Below are positions 35,289 to 44,831 of a stretch of 64,000 bases of DNA, in pieces. The notes under the pieces were generated by a model, which worked only from the letters and a program-made list of their open reading frames with translations, had not been told where the DNA came from and made no database searches. Position 1 is the stretch's first letter. Each line of letters starts with the position of its first letter. Made by a program: the position numbers and the translations under genes. The stretch lies in NCBI RefSeq assembly GCF_012689525.1, contig NZ_CP051515.1, positions 248,001-312,000 of the forward strand. The letters are read 5' to 3'. The DNA comes from Paraburkholderia aromaticivorans. Its GTDB lineage: Bacteria; Pseudomonadota; Gammaproteobacteria; Burkholderiales; Burkholderiaceae.

Positions 35289-36536
35289 TCAGTCGTCGGC
35301 GCGCGGGCGGCGCAGCAGGAGCAGCGCGGCTGCTGCTGCGATCAGCGTGACGGGAATGCTCGCGCCGATCACGGTCGACGAACTGCGGCCCATCGCCAGC
35401 AATTGACCCGCGGCGAGCGGCCCGACCACCGAGCCGATGCGGCCCACCGCCACCGCCGCGCCGACGCCGGTGCCGCGCATCGCCGTCGGATAGAACGCCG
35501 CGGAAAGCGCGTACAGCACCGATTGGCCGCCGATCACGAACATGCCCGCGAAGAAAGCAGAGGCCGCGAGCGCGCCGAAGCCGTGCGCCATCGAAAGCGT
35601 CGCGAGCGAGGCGATGATTCCGACATACATACCGGCCACCACGACGCCCGAGCGCATTCGATCCATCAACATGCCGATGCACAACGCGCCGATCCCGCCG
35701 CCGATGTTGAAAAAGATCTGCACGTAGCCGACCTGCGCGCGCGTCAGACCGCTCGCGGCCATCAACGAGGGCAGCCAGTTGAGCAGAAAGTAGAGGACGA
35801 TCAGCGTGCAGAAGTAGCTAACCCAGATCTGCACGGTGGAGAGGCCACGCGTGCCGCCAAACAGGATTTCGCCGACCGGCGCAGGCTTGGCTTGTCCATC
35901 GCGTGATGCTTTGGTGAACGCCTTCGAATCCGCGAGGAATACGAGCAGCAGCGGCACCAGCACCAGCGGTCCCGCACCGCCGACGTAAAAGATGTGACGC
36001 CATTCGGTGTCGCCGGCGCTCAACACGCCGATCACCGACGCGATCACGCCGCCGAACGGAATGCCGCAATACATCACGCTCACGGCGGTGCTACGCGAGC
36101 GCGGCTCAACCGCTTCCGACGACAACGCAATCAGATTCGGCAGTGCGCCGCCGAGTCCGATACCTGTCAGCACCCGCACGATCACGAGCGTGTGAAAGTC
36201 GCTCACCAGCGCGGTCATGATCGACAGCAGCCCGAACAGGCACGCGGATATCACGAGCACGCGCTTGCGGCCGATGCGGTCGGCGAGTCGTCCGCCGAAC
36301 ATCGCGCCGGGCAGCAAGCCGAAGGTGCCGGCGCTGAACGCCAGTCCCATTTGCGCGACCGAAAGGCCGAACTCGCGCGCCATGCGCGGCGCGGCGACGC
36401 CAACCGACTGCAGGTCGAGTCCTTCGAGCAGGGCGATGGCAAAGCACAATCCGAGGGTGACGAAGGCGCCTGTCCGGCTGGACGTCGCCGGGACCGTGGT
36501 GGCTTCGGTCGAATTCAATGTGCCGGCTCTTTTCAC
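35289..36536 (-). CDS. MFS transporter, aromatic acid:H+ symporter (AAHS) type
   Basis: 415 aa. The start is taken as GTG at 36536, which has AAGGAT at 7-8 nt before it; a longer ORF to 36773 lacks a signal of translation. Twelve TM helices. AAHS motifs GGRLADRIGRKRVL after TM2 and YPTAMRGTGVG near TM11 fit. It is first in the minus-strand operon and should import hydroxycinnamates or related aromatic acids. An operator-like palindrome lies upstream (36789-36807). Confidence 0.85.
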   Translation of the reverse strand: MKRAGTLNSTEATTVPATSSRTGAFVTLGLCFAIALLEGLDLQSVGVAAPRMAREFGLSVAQMGLAFSAGTFGLLPGAMFGGRLADRIGRKRVLVISACLFGLLSIMTALVSDFHTLVIVRVLTGIGLGGALPNLIALSSEAVEPRSRSTAVSVMYCGIPFGGVIASVIGVLSAGDTEWRHIFYVGGAGPLVLVPLLLVFLADSKAFTKASRDGQAKPAPVGEILFGGTRGLSTVQIWVSYFCTLIVLYFLLNWLPSLMAASGLTRAQVGYVQIFFNIGGGIGALCIGMLMDRMRSGVVVAGMYVGIIASLATLSMAHGFGALAASAFFAGMFVIGGQSVLYALSAAFYPTAMRGTGVGAAVAVGRIGSVVGPLAAGQLLAMGRSSSTVIGASIPVTLIAAAAALLLLRRPRADD

Positions 36537-36788
36537 GTTAGTGATCCTTATTAAATGGCGTGGTTTTCCGGTTTCGCTGAGAGACAGCAGATGCCGAGTC
36601 GCCGTCTTGCACATCAGACGGGTTCGGCAAGCGGGCTTCAGATCATCGTCGAGGCCGCGATTGAATGCCCGGCAGCAGCGCAGCGAACACCGCCGCGCGC
36701 GGCGCATCGTTTCGATGGCCAGACGACGGTGCATTTGCTTCGAGGCGATGCGGCGCGTCTCCACACGCTGCATCGTGGACTGGATTTA

Positions 36789-36807
36789 ATATCAGGTAGG
36801 CTGATAA
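36789..36807. promoter_or_regulatory. MarR-type palindrome before the transporter-esterase operon
   Basis: ATATCAGGTAGGCTGATAA, an imperfect version of the palindrome at 37436-37454. It is 253 nt before the transporter start codon and 61 nt past the marR stop codon. Confidence 0.6.
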
Positions 36808-36867
36808 CACAAGCGCAAATTGTTCGGTGAAAACACCTAGCAATTCGGCGACGTGGCGCGAGCGGAT

Positions 36868-37341
36868 CTAGCCGCGCAGATTACGAACGAAAGTTTCGAG
36901 GTGGGTTTGGACCGCGCCGGCGGCATCGAGCTCGATGCCTTCCATCATTTGCTTTTCGATGGTCTTGACGGCCTGCTCGCATTCGCGCAACACGGCGCGC
37001 CCTTCATCCGTGAGTCGCAGCAGCACGATGCGGCCATGCGTCGGGTCCGGCTCGCGGCTCACCCAGTTGCGGCTCGCCATCGCGTTCATCACTTCGTTGG
37101 CTGATTGCGGCGTGATGAACGAACGCTCGGCGACCTGCGCATTGGACGCTTGTCCTTTGGCATCGAGCACGGAAAGCGCGGTGAATTGCGCGAGCGTCAG
37201 GCCGAGCGGCGCGAGCGCTTCAGTCATGCGGCGTCGCAGAATGCGGTCGAGACTGCCGATCACATAGGTCAGGCGCAGGCTGGAACGGCGAGTGCGCGTG
37301 GCGGCAGGTTCGGCAGGCGTATTTTGATTTTTGCTCATCAT
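36868..37341 (-). CDS. MarR-family regulator of the hydroxycinnamate genes
   Basis: 157 aa from the ATG at 37341 (the frame to 37368 adds 9 residues and cannot be excluded). Central winged HTH: LTLAQFTALSVL, SNAQVAERSFITPQSANEV and a wing with DPTHGRIVLLRLTDEG. HcaR/FerR-type regulators of this family sense hydroxycinnamoyl-CoA. Its location between two operons with matching palindromes supports control of both. Confidence 0.88.
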   Translation of the reverse strand: MMSKNQNTPAEPAATRTRRSSLRLTYVIGSLDRILRRRMTEALAPLGLTLAQFTALSVLDAKGQASNAQVAERSFITPQSANEVMNAMASRNWVSREPDPTHGRIVLLRLTDEGRAVLRECEQAVKTIEKQMMEGIELDAAGAVQTHLETFVRNLRG

Positions 37342-37435
37342 GGGCAGGAGGTTCGGTCTATCCCGCATCTTAGCGCGCCTCGACGCGAATTCCGCCGCTA
37401 GGGGTTTGCACCGAGCGGGTGAATTTCCGCTTTAC

Positions 37436-37454
37436 ATATCAGGCAGCCTGATAT
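37436..37454. promoter_or_regulatory. MarR-type operator before the ech operon
   Basis: ATATCAGGC-A-GCCTGATAT is a perfect 19-bp palindrome, 52 nt upstream of the ech start codon. Its near-copy at 36789-36807 controls the opposite operon. Confidence 0.7.
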
Positions 37455-37505
37455 TAAATGTGTTCATCAGGCCGCGGTCGCGGCCAACGTTCACGGAGAA
37501 AGCAG

Positions 37506-38333
37506 ATGAGTTATGAAGGCCGTTGGAAAACCGTCAAGGTCGATGTCGTGGAAGGAATCGCATGGGTCTCGTTCAATCGGCCCGAGAAGCGCAATGCCAT
37601 GAGCCCGACGCTGAACAAGGAAATGATCGAGGTGCTCGAAGCCGTTGAACTCGACACCGAAGCGCAGGTTCTGGTGCTCACGGGCGAAGGCGACGCGTGG
37701 ACTGCCGGCATGGACCTGAAGGAATATTTCCGCGAAGTCGACGCCGGCCCCGAGATCCTGCAGGAAAAAATCCGCCGCGACGCGTGCCGCTGGCAATGGC
37801 AACTGCTGCGCATGTACGCGAAGCCGACCATCGCGATGGTCAACGGCTGGTGCTTCGGTGGCGGCTTCTCGCCGCTGGTGGCGTGCGACCTGGCGATTGC
37901 CGCTGATGAAGCCACGTTCGGTCTCTCCGAAATCAACTGGGGCATTCCGCCGGGCAATCTGGTGAGCAAAGCGATGGCCGATACTGTGGGGCATCGTCAG
38001 GCGCTGTATTACATCATGACGGGCGAGACGTTCACCGGGCAGGAAGCGGCGCAGATGGGCCTCGTCAACAAGAGCGTGCCGCGTGCCGAACTGCGCGAGG
38101 TGACGCGCGTGCTCGCCGGCAAACTGCTGGAGAAGAACCCGGTGGTATTGCGCGCCGCCAAGAATGGCTTCAAGCGTTGCCGCGAACTGACGTGGGATCA
38201 GAACGAAGACTACCTGTACGCGAAGCTCGATCAGGCGCAACTGCGCGATCCGGAAGGCGGCCGCGAACAGGGCCTCAAGCAGTTCCTCGACGACAAGGCG
38301 ATCAAGCCGGGTCTGCAAACGTACAAGCGCTGA
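37506..38333 (+). CDS. ech: Hydroxycinnamoyl-CoA hydratase/lyase
   Basis: 275 aa from the ATG at 37506 (GGAGAAAGC before it). Crotonase fold: RPEKRNAMSPTLN, GDAWTAGMDLKEYF, MVNGWCFGGGFSPLVACD and INWGIPPGN, the last a signature of p-hydroxycinnamoyl-CoA hydratase-lyases. It converts feruloyl-CoA (or p-coumaroyl-CoA) to vanillin (or 4-hydroxybenzaldehyde) and acetyl-CoA. First gene of the plus-strand operon, just downstream of the palindrome. Confidence 0.92.
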   Translation: MSYEGRWKTVKVDVVEGIAWVSFNRPEKRNAMSPTLNKEMIEVLEAVELDTEAQVLVLTGEGDAWTAGMDLKEYFREVDAGPEILQEKIRRDACRWQWQLLRMYAKPTIAMVNGWCFGGGFSPLVACDLAIAADEATFGLSEINWGIPPGNLVSKAMADTVGHRQALYYIMTGETFTGQEAAQMGLVNKSVPRAELREVTRVLAGKLLEKNPVVLRAAKNGFKRCRELTWDQNEDYLYAKLDQAQLRDPEGGREQGLKQFLDDKAIKPGLQTYKR

Positions 38334-38414
38334 TCGGTCGCATCGGCGTGGACTTCGGTTCACGCAGACTACGGCGAGAGACGCAGCGAGAGAGACAGCG
38401 AGGAGACGACAGAC

Positions 38415-39866
38415 ATGCATGAAGTGACTTTGTTGATTGGCGGCGAAAGCCGTGGCGCGTCGGACGGCAAGACCTTCGAGCGGATCAATCCCGCGAGCGG
38501 CCGAGTTGCATCGCGTGCGGCAGCGGCCACGCTAGCCGATGCCGACGCCGCGGTCGAAGCGGCGTCGCGGGCCTTTCCGGCCTGGTCGGCGCTGGCGCCG
38601 ACCGAGCGCCGCAAGCGGTTGCTGGCGGCAGCCGATCTGATGGACGCCCGCACCGCGCAGTTCATCGAAACCGGTGTCGCCGAAACCGGCGCGATGCCGA
38701 ACTGGTACGGCTTCAACGTGATGCTGGCCGCCAACATGTTGCGTGAGGCCGCGGCCATGACCACGCAAATCGACGGCGACGTGATTCCTTCCGACGTGCC
38801 GGGCAGTCTCGCGATGGCGGTGCGCCAACCATGCGGCGTGGTGCTCGGTATGGCGCCGTGGAATGCGCCGGTGATCCTCGGCACGCGGGCCATTGCCATG
38901 CCGCTCGCGTGCGGCAACACGGTCGTGCTCAAGGCGTCGGAAGGTTGTCCGGGCGTGCATCGATTGATCGGCAGCGTGCTGCAGGAAGCCGGTCTCGGCG
39001 ATGGCGTAGTCAACGTGATCACGCATTCCGCTGAAGATGCACCGGCGATCGTCGAGCGGCTGATTGCGCATCCGGCAGTACGTCGCGTGAATTTCACCGG
39101 TTCGACGCGAGTGGGGCGCATTGTCGCGCAACATGCGGCGTCGCATCTGAAGCCGGCGTTGCTTGAACTCGGCGGCAAGGCGCCGGTGGTCGTGCTCGAC
39201 GACGCCGATCTGGATGCGGCCGTGGCCGGCATCGCGTTCGGCGCGTTTTTCAACCAGGGGCAGATTTGCATGTCGACGGAGCGGGTGATCGTCGACCGGA
39301 AGATTGCGGACGCGTTGGTCGAGAAACTCGTGGCGAAAGCGCTGACTTTGAAAGCGGGCGATCCGGCCGCTGCGGATTCCGTGCTCGGCGTGCTCGAGAG
39401 CGCCGCCGCCGCGCAACGCATCAAGACGTTGATCGAAGATGCGCGCGAGAAGGGCGCCAGGTTGCCGGTCGGCTGCTCGGTCGAAGGCGCCGTGATGCAA
39501 CCGGCGATTGTCGACGGCATCACGCCTGCCATGAAGCTGTACGCGGAAGAATCGTTCGGACCGGTGGTCACGGTGCAACGCGTGGACGGCGACGAAGAAG
39601 CGATTCGAATCGCCAACGACAGCGAGTACGGACTCTCGGCAGCGGTATTCAGCCGCGATGTGTCCCGAGCGTTGAACGTGGCGAAGCGTATCGAATCGGG
39701 CATCTGCCATATCAACGGTCCGACAGTGCACGACGAAGCGCAGATGCCGTTCGGCGGTGTGAAGAAAAGCGGTTACGGGCGATTCGGCAGCAAGGCGTCG
39801 ATTGCCGAGTTCACGGATCTGCGGTGGATCACGATTCAAACCGGACCTCGGCATTATCCGATTTGA
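38415..39866 (+). CDS. vdh: Vanillin / 4-hydroxybenzaldehyde dehydrogenase
   Basis: 483 aa. Aldehyde dehydrogenase with NFTGSTRVGR, ELGGKAPVVVLDDAD containing the general-base Glu, and GQICMST with the catalytic Cys. It oxidises the aldehyde made by the hydratase-lyase to vanillate or 4-hydroxybenzoate using NAD(P)+. AGGAG precedes the ATG. The assignment rests on neighbours as well as on the family. Confidence 0.9.
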   Translation: MHEVTLLIGGESRGASDGKTFERINPASGRVASRAAAATLADADAAVEAASRAFPAWSALAPTERRKRLLAAADLMDARTAQFIETGVAETGAMPNWYGFNVMLAANMLREAAAMTTQIDGDVIPSDVPGSLAMAVRQPCGVVLGMAPWNAPVILGTRAIAMPLACGNTVVLKASEGCPGVHRLIGSVLQEAGLGDGVVNVITHSAEDAPAIVERLIAHPAVRRVNFTGSTRVGRIVAQHAASHLKPALLELGGKAPVVVLDDADLDAAVAGIAFGAFFNQGQICMSTERVIVDRKIADALVEKLVAKALTLKAGDPAAADSVLGVLESAAAAQRIKTLIEDAREKGARLPVGCSVEGAVMQPAIVDGITPAMKLYAEESFGPVVTVQRVDGDEEAIRIANDSEYGLSAAVFSRDVSRALNVAKRIESGICHINGPTVHDEAQMPFGGVKKSGYGRFGSKASIAEFTDLRWITIQTGPRHYPI

Positions 39867-40002
39867 GCGTGGCGCTCGCGGTTTTCACACCAGATCAAAG
39901 CATTAAAGAAGGTGGCTTTGCCGCATAGGGCACAGAGCACAGAGTGAAGCGCCCGGCGTCGCAGCAAGGCGCCGCGCAGGCACTTTTCCAAGGAGACAGG
40001 CT

Positions 40003-41904
40003 TTGCATTCCGAGCCGATACAACCGAACACCCCCGACGCGCCAAAGCGCTACCGGGCGACGACGATCGGCGCTTCATCGTTGCACACGCAACGCCAGGG
40101 CGACACGTGGTATTTGCGCGCGGCTGAACCGCTCGGCGAGCATCCGCAACGTATGACCGAACGGCTCGCGAGCGGCGCGCAAGCGCATCCCGAGCGATGG
40201 CTGGCGGCGCGTCGCGGCAGCGATGGTCAATGGATCGGCCTGAGCTACGCGAAAGCATTGCAAAGCGCTCGCGCGATCGGCCAGGCGCTGCTCGCGCGGG
40301 ATCTTTCCGCTGAACGGCCCGTCGTGATTTTGTCGGGCAACGATCTCGAACATCTGCAATTTGCGCTGGGTGCGATGTGGGCGGGGATTCCCTATGCCGC
40401 GATTTCGCCCGCCTACGCGCTTGCTTCCGGCGATTTCGGCAAGCTGCGCCATACGATCGATTTGCTGACACCGGGTCTCGTGTTTGCAAGCGCCTACGAT
40501 ACGTTCGCCAAGGCAATCGACGCAGTCGTGTCGGCCGATGTTGAAGTGGTGGCCGCGAGATTGCCACGAGAACAGCCGGCGACACGCAACGTGACTTCGT
40601 TCGACGACCTGCTGAACACAACGCCAACCACGGTCGACTCCGTTCACGCCACGGTGAGCCCGGACTCGATCGCCAAATTTCTTTTCACCTCGGGCTCCAC
40701 CAAGCTGCCGAAGGCAGTGCCGACCACGCACCGCATGCTGTGCAGCAACCAGCAGATGCTGCTTGAAACGTTTCCCGAGTTCGCGAAGGAACCGCCGGTG
40801 CTGGTCGACTGGCTGCCCTGGAACCACACGTTCGGCGGCAGCCACAACGTGGGCATCGCGCTCTACAACGGCGGCACGCTCTACATCGACGACGGCAAAC
40901 CGGTCAACGGCAAATTCGAGGAAACCCTGCGCAATCTGCGCGAAATCGCGCCGACCATCTACTTCAACGTGCCGAAGGGTTGGGAGGAGCTGGCGATTGC
41001 GCTGGAACGCGACGAGCAACTGCGCGAGACGTTCTTCTCGCGCGTGAAGGTCTGTTTCTTCTCCGGTGCCGGCTTATCGCAAGCGGCGTGGGACCGGCTC
41101 GAACGCGTCACTGAAACATATTGCGGCGAGCGCATTCGCATCATGGCCGGACTCGGCATGACGGAAACGTCGCCGTCGTGTCTGTTCACCACGGGGCCGA
41201 TCATGCGCGCGGGCTATGTGGGCCTGCCCGCGCACGGTTGCGAAGTCAAACTCGCGCCGGTCGGCGACAAGCTCGAGGCGCGTTATCGCGGGCCGCACGT
41301 CATGGCCGGCTACTGGCGCGCCGACGCGGTGGAGTTGCAGAACGCCTTCGACGAAGAAGGCTACTTCCGCAGCGGCGACGCCTTGCGCTTTGTCGACGTG
41401 GCGCGACCAGAACTCGGACTGCTGTTCGACGGGCGTATCGCGGAGGACTTCAAGCTGAGTTCGGGCACGTTCGTGAGCGTCGGTCCGATGCGGGCACGCG
41501 TGATTTCCGAAGGCGCGCCGTATGTGCAGGACGTGGTGGTCGCCGGCATGAATCGCGACGATGTGGGGTTGCTGGTCTTTCCACGTCTGGACGATTGCAA
41601 GCGGCTGGCTCGCTTGCCCGCTTCGGCGAGCGCGCAAGAGGTGGTCGAAGCACCCGCCGTGCGCGCGCACTTCGCCGCGCTGCTCGACACGCTCAATCGC
41701 AGCGCCACGGGCGGCGCGACCACCATCGCGCGTCTGCGGCTCATGGACGTTGCGCCGTCGCTCGATCTCGGCGAGATCACCGACAAGGGCTCGATCAATC
41801 AACGCGCGGTGTTGACGCATCGTGCCGCGCTCGTCGAGACGATGTATGACGTGGCGCAGCGCGATCCCGCGGTGATTGTCGCGAACGCATGCGGCGCGAC
41901 GTGA
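40003..41904 (+). CDS. fcs: Feruloyl-CoA synthase
   Basis: 633 aa, TTG start with AAGGAG before it. Adenylate-forming ligase: P-loop-like FTSGSTKLPKAVPTTHRML, GAGLSQAAWDR, GLGMTETSPS and DGRIAEDFKLSSG. It activates ferulate or coumarate with ATP and CoA for the hydratase-lyase. The length, more than 600 aa, is typical of the feruloyl-CoA synthase subgroup. Confidence 0.9.
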   Translation: MHSEPIQPNTPDAPKRYRATTIGASSLHTQRQGDTWYLRAAEPLGEHPQRMTERLASGAQAHPERWLAARRGSDGQWIGLSYAKALQSARAIGQALLARDLSAERPVVILSGNDLEHLQFALGAMWAGIPYAAISPAYALASGDFGKLRHTIDLLTPGLVFASAYDTFAKAIDAVVSADVEVVAARLPREQPATRNVTSFDDLLNTTPTTVDSVHATVSPDSIAKFLFTSGSTKLPKAVPTTHRMLCSNQQMLLETFPEFAKEPPVLVDWLPWNHTFGGSHNVGIALYNGGTLYIDDGKPVNGKFEETLRNLREIAPTIYFNVPKGWEELAIALERDEQLRETFFSRVKVCFFSGAGLSQAAWDRLERVTETYCGERIRIMAGLGMTETSPSCLFTTGPIMRAGYVGLPAHGCEVKLAPVGDKLEARYRGPHVMAGYWRADAVELQNAFDEEGYFRSGDALRFVDVARPELGLLFDGRIAEDFKLSSGTFVSVGPMRARVISEGAPYVQDVVVAGMNRDDVGLLVFPRLDDCKRLARLPASASAQEVVEAPAVRAHFAALLDTLNRSATGGATTIARLRLMDVAPSLDLGEITDKGSINQRAVLTHRAALVETMYDVAQRDPAVIVANACGAT

Positions 41905-41938
41905 CGTGCGCGCCGCGGAATCAGACAGGGAACGGTAG

Positions 41939-42823
41939 ATGAATCTCGATCAACTCGTCGCAATCGACACCCACGTGCACGCGGAAGTTTCGTGCTGCCA
42001 GCCGCCGGATCTGTTCGGCAAGGAATTCGACGATGCCGCCGACAAGTACTTCGGCACCGTGCTGAAACTCGGGCGGCGACCAACGATTCCCGAGACCATC
42101 GAACACTATCGCGAGCGCAAGATCGGCTTCGTGATGTTCACCGTGGACTGCGAAGCGAACCTCGGGCGGCGGCGCATTCCGAACGAAGAGATCGCCGAAT
42201 TCGCGCAGAAAAACAGCGACATCATGATCGCCTTTGCGAGCATCGATCCGCACAAGGGCAAGATGGGTGTGCGCGAAGCGCGCAAGCTGATCGAGGAACA
42301 CGGCGTGCGTGGTTTCAAGTTTCATCCTACGATGCAGGCCTTTTTTGCCAGCGACCGCCTTGCCTATCCGCTCTATGAACTGATCGCCGAACACCGTCTC
42401 ACGGCGGTTTTTCACAGCGGCCATTCCGGCATGGGATCGGGCATGCGAGGCGGCGGCGGGTTGCGTCTGAAGTATTCGGAGCCGATTCATCTCGACGACG
42501 TCGCGGCGGATTTCCCCGACATGAACATCGTGATCGCACATCCGTCGTGGCCGTGGCAGGAGCAGGCGTTATCGATCGCCTTGCATAAGCCCAATGTCTA
42601 TATCGACTTGTCCGGCTGGTCGCCGAAGTATTTCTCGCCCGAGTTGATCCGCCACGCCAACACGGTGCTAAAGCGCAAGATGCTGTTCGGTTCGGATTTT
42701 CCGCTGATTCAGCCGGACCGCTGGCTGGAGGATTTCAAGCAGGTCGGTTTCAGGGAAGAGGTGCAGCCGTTGATTCTCAAGCAAAACGCAATCGGCCTGC
42801 TGGGACTTCAAAAAGACACCTGA
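41939..42823 (+). CDS. Amidohydrolase-2 family metal-dependent hydrolase
   Basis: 294 aa. TIM-barrel amidohydrolase with IDTHVH (metal ligands), GFKFHPTMQAF, AVFHSGHSGMG, IAHPSWPW and FGSDFPLIQPD. Members hydrolyse or decarboxylate aromatic ring products. It is last in the ech-vdh-fcs unit, 34 nt after fcs, so a role in the same catabolic route is likely, with unknown substrate. Confidence 0.82.
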   Translation: MNLDQLVAIDTHVHAEVSCCQPPDLFGKEFDDAADKYFGTVLKLGRRPTIPETIEHYRERKIGFVMFTVDCEANLGRRRIPNEEIAEFAQKNSDIMIAFASIDPHKGKMGVREARKLIEEHGVRGFKFHPTMQAFFASDRLAYPLYELIAEHRLTAVFHSGHSGMGSGMRGGGGLRLKYSEPIHLDDVAADFPDMNIVIAHPSWPWQEQALSIALHKPNVYIDLSGWSPKYFSPELIRHANTVLKRKMLFGSDFPLIQPDRWLEDFKQVGFREEVQPLILKQNAIGLLGLQKDT

Positions 42824-42958
42824 GCGGCCAGGGGCGGTGAGAGGGTTGTTGGGAGCAGGACAGGTCCACCGCGCACGGCAGAGGCGTTTCGCCGTATACA
42901 ATTCGGCAGCGCCTGACTTTTGCCCGCTTTTTTGCCCAATACCGACCTGATCCCATCC

Positions 42959-44005
42959 ATGCCGAATCCGACCCGGGCCTTCCTTCTTGGCCCGCTCCTG
43001 AAAGGCGTTTCACGCTCCTTCTATCTCACCCTGCGCGTGCTGCCCGTCGGGATGCGCGATCCGATCGGACTCGCTTACCTGCTGGCGCGCGCGGCCGACA
43101 CGATTGCGGACACCTCGCTGATCTCGCCGGAACAACGCCTCGCCTTGCTGTTGTCGCTGCGTGCTCAGGTGAACGGCGCGACGGACGACGGCGCGTTGTT
43201 CCAACGCATGGCCGCGGAAGTGGCGGGGCAGCAGGACCAATCGGACGAGAAAGTGCTGCTCGAATCGCTCGGCCCCGCGCTCGACGTGTTGTCGCAACTG
43301 AGCGAATCGGATCGCAAGGCCGTGCGCGAGATCGTCTCGACGCTGACCGAAGGCATGGAGTTCGATCTTCGCACCTTCCCCGATGAACGTTCCGGCCAGA
43401 TCGCGGCGCTGCGCGAATACGACGAACTCGACCGCTACACGTATCTGGTGGCGGGCTGCGTCGGCGAATTCTGGACCACGATGACCTACGCGCACATGCC
43501 CGGCACGCTGAAGGAACGGCCCGAGACAATGGCTCGCCGCGGTGTGCGGTTCGGCAAGGCGCTGCAGATGACTAACGTGTTGCGTGATTGCGGCAAGGAT
43601 TTGCGGATCGGCCGCTGTTACCTGCCGCAGACCCTGCTCGACCGATACGGTCTAAGCGCACGGGATTTGTTGTTGCCGGCCAATTGCGTGCGTGCCCGTC
43701 CGCTGATGGTCGAGCTTTTGCGCAAGACACTCGATCATTTCCGCGAAGCCCTCGATTACACACTGGCGATTCCCGCGTTTTCCGTGCGTTTGCGGCTCGC
43801 CTGTTTGTGGCCGATTCTGATCGGTCTTGAGACGCTGCTCCTGCTCGTGGACAACGATGCCTGGCTCGATCCGCAGAAAGTGTCCAAAGTGCGGCGTAAT
43901 AGGGTGTATCAGATCATCGCGTCGTCGCTGTTGCTGGTGCCTTCGAATGGACTGGTGCGCAACGCCATTGAACAGCGAATCAGGCAAATCGAAGCCCGGC
44001 TCTGA
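42959..44005 (+). CDS. Squalene/phytoene synthase family protein
   Basis: 348 aa from the ATG at 42959, chosen because SRSFYLTLRVLP then falls near the N-terminus. The first Asp-rich motif (ARAADTIAD, residues near 43) and the second region (LQMTNVLRDCGKDLRIGRCYLP) are present. C-terminal hydrophobic helices (LACLWPILIGLETLLLL and IIASSLLLVPSNGL). Farnesyl-diphosphate condensation to squalene is the likely reaction. No hopanoid genes are adjacent. Confidence 0.82.
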   Translation: MPNPTRAFLLGPLLKGVSRSFYLTLRVLPVGMRDPIGLAYLLARAADTIADTSLISPEQRLALLLSLRAQVNGATDDGALFQRMAAEVAGQQDQSDEKVLLESLGPALDVLSQLSESDRKAVREIVSTLTEGMEFDLRTFPDERSGQIAALREYDELDRYTYLVAGCVGEFWTTMTYAHMPGTLKERPETMARRGVRFGKALQMTNVLRDCGKDLRIGRCYLPQTLLDRYGLSARDLLLPANCVRARPLMVELLRKTLDHFREALDYTLAIPAFSVRLRLACLWPILIGLETLLLLVDNDAWLDPQKVSKVRRNRVYQIIASSLLLVPSNGLVRNAIEQRIRQIEARL

Positions 44006-44234
44006 GGGCGGCGAAACACACAGTGTGTGGGAACGTATCAGATAAAAACCCGGTGCCGTAGTTTGGTGGACAACCCCTTTGTTCGATCCAGCCTCACATG
44101 GTGCTCACCAGTCAACACCATTGCGACAGCCTCGGCCTGATTTAATCTGCATCATGGAATAGCCATCGATCGGGAAACCCCTAGGACCGTGTATCCATGG
44201 TTCGCGTTAGTCTCTTCCAAAGAGGAGGCGAACC

Positions 44235-44483
44235 ATGAGACAAGCGTTCAATATTGCCGTAGTGCTGTTGCTCGGCTATCTGATGGCAGATAGAGCGCTG
44301 ATGCGCGCGCAAGCGGGAGAGATGGGAACAATAACGTGTCACCAGGGCGCGGAGATGGTCAAATCGAACGCGCTGAAAAAAGGCTTCGGAGACATCGGGG
44401 CCAGCAGCCAGGGCGAGAATTTTCTCTCGAGCTGCCTCGTCACCGGGCGCGGTCAAGTGGGCGATCTCGTCGCACGCGACTGA
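44235..44483 (+). CDS. Small single-TM or secreted protein
   Basis: 82 aa with a very strong AGAGGAGG before the ATG. The N-terminal hydrophobic helix (FNIAVVLLLGYLMA) may be an anchor or signal. Two Cys in the mature part (TITCHQG and SSCLVTG) could form a disulfide. No family recognised. Two terminator-like hairpins follow (44578-44698). Confidence 0.65.
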   Translation: MRQAFNIAVVLLLGYLMADRALMRAQAGEMGTITCHQGAEMVKSNALKKGFGDIGASSQGENFLSSCLVTGRGQVGDLVARD

Positions 44484-44577
44484 CGCGGGTCGCCGGCCCA
44501 ACATCTGAAACCGGCATCTGGTCCGCCATTGCGGGCGCCGTTTCGATACTGACAAAGGCACCGCCGAACAGGGCGCC

Positions 44578-44613
44578 AATAAAAAAAGTGCCCGGACCGT
44601 GAAGGGTCCAGGC
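44578..44613 (-). terminator. Minus-strand intrinsic terminator
   Basis: Minus strand GCCTGGACC-CTTCAC-GGTCCGGGC (9-bp stem including one T-G pair) followed by ACTTTTTTT. It is the nearest good terminator for the DUF4148 gene at 44832-45149. Confidence 0.65.
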
Positions 44614-44655
44614 GAAGCCATCGGGAACCCGATGACGGAGGTAACGGATAGACAT

Positions 44656-44698
44656 CTGGCCCGCGATCGGGGACACCGGTCGCGGGCCAGTTTGTTTT
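44656..44698 (+). terminator. Plus-strand intrinsic terminator
   Basis: CTGGCCCGCGA (44656-44666) pairs with TCGCGGGCCAG (44680-44690) and is followed by TTTGTTTT. It is about 170 nt past the small gene at 44235-44483. Confidence 0.75.
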
Positions 44699-44831
44699 GA
44701 ACCATCGCGCACCGGTTACTGGCGCGCCAGGCGGTTGATCGTCGCACAAGAATGCTTCGTGCCTGTGCCGTCGAACTCGCGGTATAGCGGGTTACTGTCG
44801 GGTTACTGCCTGATTACCGCGTGGCTACTGC

